Assembly (NCBI GenBank): GCA_031266315.1
Contig: JAISBG010000576.1
Span: 1-5,732, forward strand
DNA length: 5,732 bases
DNA from: Planctomycetaceae bacterium
Lineage (GTDB): Bacteria > Planctomycetota > Planctomycetia > Pirellulales > Thermoguttaceae
Reading direction: 5' to 3'
The notes below the pieces were generated by a model. That model was not told the origin of the DNA, did no database searches, and saw nothing but the letters and a program-made list of their open reading frames with translations. Both the position numbers and the translations under genes were made by a program. Below are positions 1-5,664 of the stretch, in pieces; the stretch's first letter is position 1, and each line of letters begins with the position of its first letter.

Positions 1-765
1 ATTATAAAACAAATATTCAATACCGTGTTGCCGAAGACAATCCAGTACGGAAATTCCGTTTCCGTCTTTTTTGGTAATTGCGGCGAGCATTCCGCCATGC
101 CCGTCGGGACTTAAAACGAGACTGCTTTGGGAATCAAGCAAAACCTTGCCGGTTTCCAGCGAAACAGCGGGCATTGTTCCTTGACAGAAAATAAAAACAT
201 CTTCTTTCCGCAAACCGAAATAATTTTTCTGTTCCAAAAAGCGGACAGTTTCGTGGTGTGTTGCCGGACTTGTCATAATACAGTACGGAATTTGATAGCC
301 GTACTGTTGTGAAGCGGCAAGAACTTTCTCGAAATGAATTTGAAACAGTGTTGCACCGCTTACCGGAGCGACCGGATACATTCCTTTCGGATGCGGAAAC
401 CCAAGTCGTGTTCCCTGACCGCCGGCAACAAGAATGACTCCAACCTTTCCCTGACGCAACACCTCCTGTCCTGCCGACACCGCTTCCTGAACCGAAACCG
501 GTTTTCGCGGTTTACACGGAGTTGGGTCGGCAACGGTCGAAAATTTATAAGCCGGCGGGTCATTCGCCTGATCCGCGATTGCCAACGATTCCGCCGGAAC
601 GTTCCGATGTTCGTAAAGACTCGCCACCAACGCAAAATCAATTCCCTCAATTTGGTTCGACAACTCCTGCTGTTCCAAACCGGAAAGCGAATCCCAAAAC
701 GTGAGAAGATGTTCCTGACTATACTGTTTGAGATATTGGAGATAATTGATTATTTTATTCGTCAT
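1..765 (-). CDS. UDPGP-family (UAP-like) uridylyltransferase, N-terminal 255 codons, C-terminus beyond the left edge
   Basis: The minus-strand frame is open from ATG at 765 to the window edge without a stop and encodes 255 residues. Enzymes of this family transfer a uridylyl group from UTP to a sugar 1-phosphate (GlcNAc-1-P, GalNAc-1-P or Glc-1-P), giving a UDP-sugar and pyrophosphate in the cytoplasm for cell-wall or polysaccharide synthesis. The nucleotide-binding loop is clear: VILVAGGQGTRLG (residues 110-122) followed by PKGMYPV (126-132). The QGTRLG...PKGMY form resembles eukaryotic UAP/AGX enzymes more than classical UGPases. Further family motifs are CQGTMPA (194-200), which corresponds to the QGMLPA of AGX1, and SPDGHGG (219-225), which corresponds to its PDGNGG. 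Residues 1-95 form a helical N-terminal extension usual for the family. About 200 residues are missing on the left. No strong Shine-Dalgarno precedes the ATG, but the reading starts 58 nt after a good promoter. The family is firm; the sugar specificity cannot be read from this fragment. Confidence 0.93.
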   Translation of the reverse strand, partial: MTNKIINYLQYLKQYSQEHLLTFWDSLSGLEQQELSNQIEGIDFALVASLYEHRNVPAESLAIADQANDPPAYKFSTVADPTPCKPRKPVSVQEAVSAGQEVLRQGKVGVILVAGGQGTRLGFPHPKGMYPVAPVSGATLFQIHFEKVLAASQQYGYQIPYCIMTSPATHHETVRFLEQKNYFGLRKEDVFIFCQGTMPAVSLETGKVLLDSQSSLVLSPDGHGGMLAAITKKDGNGISVLDCLRQHGIEYLFYN

Positions 766-816
766 AACTATCTAATCTAACAATAGTAGAAAATAAAAGT
801 TGCTTGGAAGAAATAG

Positions 817-832
817 TGAGTAGTTGAGTAGT
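817..832. repeat. perfect 8-bp tandem repeat over a promoter start site
   Basis: TGAGTAGT occurs twice with no spacer (817-824 and 825-832). It overlaps the -10 box and presumed start site of the uridylyltransferase promoter. Direct repeats in this position can be repressor sites, but no regulator is identifiable, and such a short repeat may be accidental. Confidence 0.5.
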
Positions 833-857
833 ATAGTCTGTTTGAGAAATTTGTCAA
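823..857 (-). promoter_or_regulatory. sigma70-type promoter of the uridylyltransferase gene
   Basis: On the minus strand, TTGACA (857-852) is followed after 16 nt by TATACT (835-830), a near-consensus -35/-10 pair. The predicted transcription start is near 823, giving a leader of about 58 nt before ATG 765. A perfect tandem repeat of TGAGTAGT (817-832, plus-strand reading) overlaps the -10 box and the start site and could be an operator, but that is inference. The promoter lies just gene-side of the hairpin at 874 and the family A repeat. Confidence 0.7.
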
Positions 858-873
858 ATCACAATTCTAAAAG

Positions 874-886
874 AATCCGTAGGATT
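874..886. repeat. small GTA-loop hairpin
   Basis: AATCC (874-878), GTA loop (879-881), GGATT (882-886). It has the same CGTAG core as the hairpins of the large inverted repeat at 3945-4236, but different stem bases. It stands between the uridylyltransferase promoter and the family A repeat. An overlapping alternative hairpin, ATTCT-AAA-AGAAT (864-876), is also possible. There is no U-run, so it is not a standard terminator. Confidence 0.5.
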
Positions 887-929
887 GCAAGTTCGTTTTA
901 AACGCGCAACACATGAAAAATCGTGAAAG

Positions 930-1105
930 AGGTGGGCGATCACTTCGCTGAAGGGTCGCGCCGGTTGACTCGGCATTGACTCCAAAACGGAAGGCAACAT
1001 CATTAACCGTCGTTCCTCTAATTCACTGTCGGCGAGTACGCCGACGCGACCTTTCAGCGAAAGGTCGCCCACCTACAAAAGATTGCCCACCTGATGATTG
1101 CCTAT
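930..1105 (-). repeat. family A palindromic repeat element, complete copy with inverted ends
   Basis: The element is bounded by inverted sequences: AGGTGGGCGA at 930-939 and TCGCCCACCT at 1065-1074. The outer about 35 bp of each end are related; the left end is degenerate with one extra base. The right end carries two adjacent perfect hairpins. One has stem GTCGGCG (1028-1034), loop AGTA and arm CGCCGAC (1039-1045). The other has stem GCGACCTTTC (1046-1055), loop AGC and arm GAAAGGTCGC (1059-1068). Further AGGTGGGCRAYC-like units follow out to 1103. The right end, read on the minus strand, matches the repeat at 5697-5732 at 33 of 36 positions. A 72-codon open frame crosses the element but looks incidental. 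The element is non-coding and MITE- or REPIN-like; it lies about 120 bp downstream of the kinase stop. Confidence 0.75.
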
Positions 1106-1152
1106 GAAATATTACCTAATTATTTTTTGTAATATTTTCGTGCGTCTTCAGG

Positions 1153-1171
1153 GGCAATATTGGCTATTGCC
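1153..1171. other. 7-bp stem-loop after the kinase gene
   Basis: GGCAATA (1153-1159), loop TTGGC, TATTGCC (1165-1171). It lies about 50 bp past the kinase stop on the minus strand. No T-run follows in either direction, so intrinsic termination is not supported, though it could protect a 3' end. A second AT-rich stem (AAATATTAC 1107-1115 with GTAATATTT 1129-1137, 13-nt loop) lies further on. These two hairpins and the family A element are all that the 766-1222 gap holds besides the promoter. Confidence 0.35.
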
Positions 1172-1222
1172 GACTCAATCTGATATTTTTGACTATTATT
1201 CGCGGCTGTTGTTTTTTGGTTC

Positions 1223-3238
1223 TCAATCCATTGAGTTGGTTGGTTTGCAGTGGGTCATTAGGATTACCGACAGAATTTCCATGTCAATTGGTTTTGCGTA
1301 ATGGGAATTCATTCCGTTAGCAATGGATTTGTCAATATCTTCCTTGAACGCATTTGCGCTGACCGCTACGATCGGGACAGTTTGCGAATCCTTACGCGGT
1401 AATCTTCGAATTACCGCAGCCGCTTCATAACCGTTCATGATCGGCATCTGAATGTCCATAAAAATAACATTAAACATCCCTTCCGGCGATTCTTCAAATT
1501 TTTCAATACCTTCCAAACCATTTTTCGCCTCCTCGACAAGGAATCCCGCATCCTTCAATAATGAAACCAAAACCATGCGGTTGATAAAAACATCATCAAT
1601 CACCAATGCCTTTTGTCCGCGAAAACATCCGTTAATATCACACGCGGTAATTCTTGAAACGTTTTCGTCTTCCTGCAGCCAAACCGCAAAACGAAACTCA
1701 CTGCCTTTTCCTAAAGTACTCGTTACAGCAATTTTGCTGTCAAACAACTTCAGAATTTCCTGAACAATTGTTAACCCCAACCCGCTGCCGCCGTAATTGC
1801 GGGTTATCTGGAGATTTGCCTGTTCAAACGGATAGAAAATTGTCTGCAAGGTATCCGGTGAAATACCAATACCCGTATCACGCACCGTGAATAAAATCAA
1901 AGATTTTTTGTTACTGCGTTCCTCGCACGTAATAGTAAATTCTATCTTACCGCCTTCCGGTGTGTATTTAACCGCGTTGTTAAGAATATTGTTCAACACC
2001 TGACGCAGCCGCAAACCGTCCGCAATAAAATTATAGTGTTCTATATTCTCAAACCGTGTTACCAACTCCAGTTGTTTACTGGTGCAGTTTAAACGTAACA
2101 CTCCGGCTAGATCGTCGAACATTTCGTCCAATTTCAACGGTCGATTGATTAATTTGATACAGCCGGTCTCCAGATTGGAAATGTCAAGAATATCACTCAA
2201 TAAACTCAGTAAGTGATTCGAAGAATTTTTTAACAGTAGCAAATATTCACTCAACTCCGCGAATTCGCTTTTATCTTGGATATTGTTGATTTTTGACTGA
2301 GCAATATTATTCATTCCGATCACCGCGTTCATCGGCGTCCGCAATTCGTGACTCATTCGCGCCAGAAAATCACTTTTATGTTTGTTCGCCAACTCAACCG
2401 CCGCCATTGCCCGCTCGACTTCAATCTGTTTCAACGACAAATCGGTAACATCGTTGCTGGTAATAATATAACCTATTTTTTTACCGTTCTCGTCCGTAAA
2501 ATAATTCGCGCTTCCCTGTAAAAACCGTTCCGAATGTGGTTCGTAAAAAACTTCCGCTTTGTCCAAACCTTTGTGTAACGATGTAATCGGACAATATTTC
2601 GTATCAAAAGGATAAATACTTAAATCTTTGTACGATTTTCCAAGTATTGTGTCCGAATTGGTCAATCCCAATACTTGCAAACACTGTTCATTCACGTAAA
2701 TAATACGCAAATTCATATCGGTAATCACCAACGGACTATGAACACTGCCAACAATATTGTCCGCCATCTCGTCAAAAGAATCCGCAAGACGACCAAATTC
2801 GTCTTTTCTTTTCGTACAAAAACGAAAATAACGGAATCCGGCGCGGAATTTTGAAATTCCATAAATCAATTCCTGCAAACGATTCGACAGATACGATGCC
2901 ATCAAAATCGCAACAAATATAACCCACACGGACAAAACGATTGTCGCAACAATTAACTGAGTGGACGTTCTGTTGATATTTTCGTCCACTATTTTTGTTA
3001 AACGATCCTCCATTTTACTAGCAGGATGAAAATCCTTAATTCCCGCGCCAAGTGCAATCAATGATTGCCAGGCAATAACCGCCAAAAGAATCAAAGGAAT
3101 AATTTGGGCAATCAGAAAAATCAGGATCGATTTTTCACGAATCCCGACCACCGAGAATTTGAAATTATTAAATTCCCGATTGTTTTGCAGTTCCGGCTCC
3201 GAATTTTTTTTCGGTAAATTTTCTTTTTCTTCCGTCAT
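1223..3238 (-). CDS. membrane-bound hybrid sensor histidine kinase (HAMP-PAS-HisKA-HATPase-REC)
   Basis: This 671-residue protein autophosphorylates on a histidine and passes the phosphate to its own receiver domain. In order: a charged cytoplasmic N-terminus (1-35); membrane helix 1 (about 37-62); a short periplasmic loop of about 33 residues; membrane helix 2 (about 95-116); a HAMP-like linker (about 117-165, with KDEFGRLADSFDEMADNI); a PAS domain (about 167-268); HisKA with H297 in FLARMSHELRTPMNAVIGM; HATPase_c with N box LNNILNNAVKYT (415-426), G1 DTGIG (454-458), F box FYPF (468-471) and G2 GGSGLGL (483-489); and a REC domain with acidic pair D548/D549, phospho-acceptor D595, S627 and K649. 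All catalytic residues are intact. There is no HPt domain, so the relay needs a separate partner. The start at 3238 is the only Met before helix 1; an AGGA stretch lies about 12 nt upstream, a rather long spacing. The ligand is unknown, and the neighbouring FIST protein is a plausible sensor partner. Confidence 0.96.
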   Translation of the reverse strand: MTEEKENLPKKNSEPELQNNREFNNFKFSVVGIREKSILIFLIAQIIPLILLAVIAWQSLIALGAGIKDFHPASKMEDRLTKIVDENINRTSTQLIVATIVLSVWVIFVAILMASYLSNRLQELIYGISKFRAGFRYFRFCTKRKDEFGRLADSFDEMADNIVGSVHSPLVITDMNLRIIYVNEQCLQVLGLTNSDTILGKSYKDLSIYPFDTKYCPITSLHKGLDKAEVFYEPHSERFLQGSANYFTDENGKKIGYIITSNDVTDLSLKQIEVERAMAAVELANKHKSDFLARMSHELRTPMNAVIGMNNIAQSKINNIQDKSEFAELSEYLLLLKNSSNHLLSLLSDILDISNLETGCIKLINRPLKLDEMFDDLAGVLRLNCTSKQLELVTRFENIEHYNFIADGLRLRQVLNNILNNAVKYTPEGGKIEFTITCEERSNKKSLILFTVRDTGIGISPDTLQTIFYPFEQANLQITRNYGGSGLGLTIVQEILKLFDSKIAVTSTLGKGSEFRFAVWLQEDENVSRITACDINGCFRGQKALVIDDVFINRMVLVSLLKDAGFLVEEAKNGLEGIEKFEESPEGMFNVIFMDIQMPIMNGYEAAAVIRRLPRKDSQTVPIVAVSANAFKEDIDKSIANGMNSHYAKPIDMEILSVILMTHCKPTNSMD

Positions 3239-3254
3239 GTGTGTCTAATGTCCT

Positions 3255-3276
3255 TTCAAATTGCCTTCAAATTGCC
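3255..3276. repeat. 11-bp perfect tandem repeat upstream of the kinase
   Basis: TTCAAATTGCC occurs twice head-to-tail (3255-3265 and 3266-3276), 17 bp before the kinase ATG. The unit length is about one helical turn, so two protein molecules could bind the same face of the DNA. That makes an operator possible. No convincing -35/-10 pair was found for the kinase in the adjoining AT-rich DNA. Confidence 0.6.
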
Positions 3277-3944
3277 GCATATCGCATGATGTTTTAATGA
3301 ATCAAAAACTTGAGAATAAAAGAACTTGCGCTAAATTTACTACGTATGCGGCTGCCTTATTACTTATATTTTGAGTAATTGAATAAAAAGTTTGATTTTT
3401 CTGTCCTTGTCCTACAAAAGAACAAGCAAAAAATGCGTAAAATATAATGTTTTTTGATAAAGATTGTTTTAAGGCTTTTTTGCTTTTCGAGCAAAATTGC
3501 ATTAAATTCAATTGAAGGTTTGGATAAAATGCGTAAAATAAGAGATTTATAAAGATTCGTTCCGCCCCAGTTGTTGGAGATTGAGTCGGTTGATTGCCGT
3601 CAGAAGTTCGATTAGAGTAAAGCCGAATAGTTGAAGCACGAACAAAAGAGAAAATGGTTAAAAAGTCGTGTTCGGCGGAAGATTCTTTGTCTAATCTTGC
3701 CTCTTTACCACACGTACCCCCCCCCCCCCTGTCTTGTGTATTTTAACATTTGGCTTTTTACCGAGTTATTTGGTAAATTTTCCGAAGTGTTTCCTGTAAA
3801 GTTTTTCATCTTCAAATCCTTTGTTTTACAATGTTTCATCGAAATCACCACGACACGTCCGCCGCAAAACAATATGGTAAAACAATACGGCAAAAAAACG
3901 CAACGCAATTTTGAATTAAACTCAAAGTTTATGTAAAATCAAAT
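3277..3944. other. AT-rich intergenic stretch without a recognisable gene
   Basis: No frame here has a recognisable domain or a supported start. It contains a 15-bp direct repeat, AAAATGCGTAAAATA (3430-3444 and 3526-3540), and a hairpin with arms TTTTGCT (3478-3484) and AGCAAAA (3490-3496) and no adjoining T-run. It also holds a run of 13 C (3717-3729) and a degenerate 14-bp tandem (AAAACAATATGGTA then AAAACAATACGGCA, 3866-3893). The stretch may be a decayed gene, the kinase control region, or filler between repeats. None of these is demonstrated. Confidence 0.5.
3717..3729. repeat. homopolymer run of 13 C
   Basis: Thirteen consecutive C stand in otherwise AT-rich intergenic DNA. Runs of this length are prone to slippage in replication and sequencing. 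It lies about 660 bp from the FIST promoter and about 480 bp from the kinase start, too far to act as a spacer-length switch for either, and no convincing open frame spans it. Confidence 0.9.
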
Positions 3945-4236
3945 AAAAGTCAAGATGAAGTGTTTATTCATGATTTTTAGTCTGTAGGACTTTCACGTGG
4001 ATAACCCCGTGCAAACGAAGTGCAGCACGGGGTATTGAGTCATCCGCCACCTCTAACCGAACTGCGTAGCAGTTTAACACACTCACAGCAAGGATAAATT
4101 TTCTCTGTTGAACTACTACGTAGTTCCGGTTGTGGTGGTGTATTACTCAATGCCCCGTGCTGCGTTGCACTTGCACGGAGTTATCCATGTTAAAGTCCTA
4201 CGGACTTAGGAATCAAATATCTTTACCTTGACTTTT
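3945..4236. repeat. family B: 292-bp long inverted repeat made of nested hairpins
   Basis: The left arm (3945-4079) is inversely related to the right arm (4103-4236), with about 23 bp unpaired at the centre. Outer ends are AAAAGTCAAG and CTTGACTTTT. In the best 62-bp core the arms agree at about 52 positions by hand count. Each arm carries three smaller palindromes. The first is AGTCT-GTA-GGACT (3979-3991), matching AAGTCC-TAC-GGACTT (4193-4207). The second is CCCCGTGC...GCACGGGG (4005-4032), matching 4153-4180. The third is AACTGC-GTA-GCAGTT (4060-4074), matching GAACTAC-TAC-GTAGTTC (4110-4126). Several arm-to-arm differences fall on paired positions and keep the pairing. No transposase is present. 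It could be a MITE, a REPIN-like pair of inverted units, or a structured RNA. Confidence 0.85.
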
Positions 4237-4262
4237 TAACTACGGGGCGGAACAGGAGTTAT

Positions 4263-4297
4263 TCAAAAAAATCTTTTTCTCTGTGTCCTCTGTGGTA
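4263..4297 (-). repeat. dispersed repeat of the ACCACAGAGGACACAGAG type
   Basis: The minus strand of 4279-4296 reads ACCACAGAGGACACAGAG, followed by an A-rich tail (4264-4278). This short element recurs in intergenic DNA of many environmental bacteria, and its spurious translation (TTEDTEKK-like) is familiar from hypothetical proteins. Recognition is from memory of that pattern, not from a search. It lies about 90 bp upstream of the FIST promoter. Confidence 0.6.
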
Positions 4298-4384
4298 ACA
4301 AGGAATTATTAGAGATTTCCTCTTGACCGACATTGACAAACAATCCGAATGTTCTTTGGGTCGAATCTTTCATAGACGATCCTC

Positions 4385-4414
4385 TTGACACCAAACATAG
4401 TAAAGTGATAGAAT
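4385..4414 (+). promoter_or_regulatory. sigma70-type promoter of the FIST gene
   Basis: TTGACA (4385-4390), 18-nt spacer, TAGAAT (4409-4414). The predicted start is near 4421, giving a leader of about 67 nt. The 10-mer TCCTCTTGAC covers the -35 box (4380-4389) and recurs at 4318-4327, 62 bp upstream. That could be an activator or repressor site, or chance. Confidence 0.65.
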
Positions 4415-4475
4415 ATCGGAGTTTTCTGTCAATGGCAAAGCAGGAAAGTTTTGCCATAAATTTTATTCATTCAAT

Positions 4476-4482
4476 GAGGAAG
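4476..4482 (+). promoter_or_regulatory. ribosome binding site of the FIST gene
   Basis: GAGGAAG ends 5 nt before the ATG at 4488 (GAGGA ends 7 nt before it). This selects 4488 over the second in-frame ATG at 4497. Confidence 0.75.
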
Positions 4483-4487
4483 TTGTT

Positions 4488-5645
4488 ATGTTGACAATGT
4501 TTAGTGCGTTTACTAACGAGATTGATGATACCAATGTTGCTGTAGAGGAAATCACTGCACAACTCAAAGATAAAAAATTACTCAAAAACACGGTTGGTAT
4601 TATTGCTTGTTATTTTGAATTTGTCGAGAATGGAACTATTGAAGCTCTTTGCCAAGCACTTCCTTTTGATCTGATTGGTTGTGCGGTTCAGGGAAGTGCG
4701 GTCAACGGTAACGGCGGAATGGAACAACTAAGTCTTACGGTTCTGACCAGCGATGATATTACTTTTACCTCTGCAATATCGGAGCCGATTTTTCCTGAAA
4801 ATTTCGATACTGTAGTCGAAAATGTTTATGCGGAAGTTGCCCAATCCGGCAATGATCCTTCGCTTATTTTTTTGTTGGGACCGATTACAACAGATGTGAG
4901 CGGTCATAAAATTCTCAAGAAGCTTGATCAGTTAAGCGGCGGACTTCCGATTTTTGGTACGCTTTCTAATGATACTTCATTGAAATACGAATCCAGTTAC
5001 GTTTTCCGAAATAACGAACAGCATCTTCGTAAAATGGTTTTGTTGTTTCTGAACGGGGACATCAAACCGAGATTTTACACAACATCAATCACCACCCGTA
5101 ATATTTTGCGGCAAAATGCGGTTGTTACGGAATCATCTGATTATTTGGTGAAAAAGATCAATGATCTTCCGGTGATGGACTATTTCAAGAGTATCGGAGT
5201 TCAGACCAGTAAACTGGCGGCGGTGAGTATGCTTCCGTTTTTGGTTGATTTTGGCGACGGAACAGCTCCTGCGGCGTACAGTATGTACGATATTTCGGAA
5301 AGCGGAGCCTATTGCGGCGGCGAGATTCCGGTTGGATCACTAATTACGTTTGCCGAAATTGATTATAACAGTGTGATGGAAACTGCCGAAATCACACTGA
5401 AACAGGCTCTCAACGATGTTGAACAAAACGGAGCCCATGGTATTATTGCGATTCCATGTTTTACCCGTTCACTGGTTATCATTCCCAATATTGAGGACGA
5501 AATCAAAAAATCGCTGGAAATTGTTGATGATAAAATTCCTTTTGCCTTAATTTACAGCGGCGGTGAAATTTGTCCCACTTATAACAAACAACAAAAAATA
5601 ATCAATAGATTTCACAATCTGACTTATACGGTTATGGTATTTTGA
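4488..5645 (+). CDS. FIST-domain sensory protein (FIST N + FIST C)
   Basis: This 385-residue protein has no signal peptide or membrane segment and is cytoplasmic. FIST N spans about 33-220, including LLKNTVGIIACYFEF (31-45), LPFDLIGCAVQGSA (58-71) and GGLPIFGTLSND (151-162). FIST C spans about 222-370 and ends with the hallmark PFALIYSGGEICPT (351-364) and NRFHN (373-377). Length and motif order are those of full-length stand-alone FIST proteins. The family is regarded as a small-ligand sensor linked to kinases, cyclic-di-GMP enzymes or chemoreceptors; a subgroup (NosP) binds haem and nitric oxide and controls a hybrid kinase. Whether this member binds haem cannot be told; histidines are at 140, 179, 317 and 376. 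It is transcribed divergently from the hybrid kinase 1.25 kb away, so a sensor-kinase pair is plausible but not proven. It has its own promoter and ribosome site. Its stop lies 19 bp before a family A repeat. Confidence 0.95.
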   Translation: MLTMFSAFTNEIDDTNVAVEEITAQLKDKKLLKNTVGIIACYFEFVENGTIEALCQALPFDLIGCAVQGSAVNGNGGMEQLSLTVLTSDDITFTSAISEPIFPENFDTVVENVYAEVAQSGNDPSLIFLLGPITTDVSGHKILKKLDQLSGGLPIFGTLSNDTSLKYESSYVFRNNEQHLRKMVLLFLNGDIKPRFYTTSITTRNILRQNAVVTESSDYLVKKINDLPVMDYFKSIGVQTSKLAAVSMLPFLVDFGDGTAPAAYSMYDISESGAYCGGEIPVGSLITFAEIDYNSVMETAEITLKQALNDVEQNGAHGIIAIPCFTRSLVIIPNIEDEIKKSLEIVDDKIPFALIYSGGEICPTYNKQQKIINRFHNLTYTVMVF

Positions 5646-5664
5646 GTTGTAAATTTCAGTGGTC

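Noticed and set aside
360..704. Open frames on either strand inside the uridylyltransferase
   Set aside because: They are shadows of the minus-strand coding frame, which has clear family motifs throughout.
854..1072. 72-codon minus-strand open frame with an N-terminus reading MGDLSLKGRVGVLADSE
   Set aside because: It lies almost entirely in the family A repeat and takes its residues from the hairpin arms. It has no domain and no ribosome site, so it is best read as repeat-derived.
3478..3496. Possible intrinsic terminator (TTTTGCT/AGCAAAA stem)
   Set aside because: No T-run follows the stem on either strand and no gene ends nearby.
3302..3511. 69-codon minus-strand frame with one hydrophobic stretch
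   Set aside because: Low-complexity AT-rich translation with no recognised domain. It spans the intergenic direct repeat and a hairpin, with nothing to support expression.
3631..3936. 101-codon plus-strand frame crossing the C run
   Set aside because: Its proline stretch comes only from the homopolymer, no family is recognisable, and there is no ribosome site.
3945..4236. CRISPR array interpretation of the repeats
   Set aside because: Repeats are inverted and imperfect, not direct with regular unique spacers, and no cas gene is present.
3559..4253. Possible 695-bp mobile element bounded by GTTCCGCCCC and GGGGCGGAAC
   Set aside because: The perfect inverted match is only 10 bp, with no transposase or target duplication. 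In a window this size, matches of that length arise by chance.
4263..4457. 64-codon minus-strand frame upstream of the FIST gene
   Set aside because: Its C-terminus is the translation of a dispersed repeat, and it overlaps the FIST promoter on the opposite strand.
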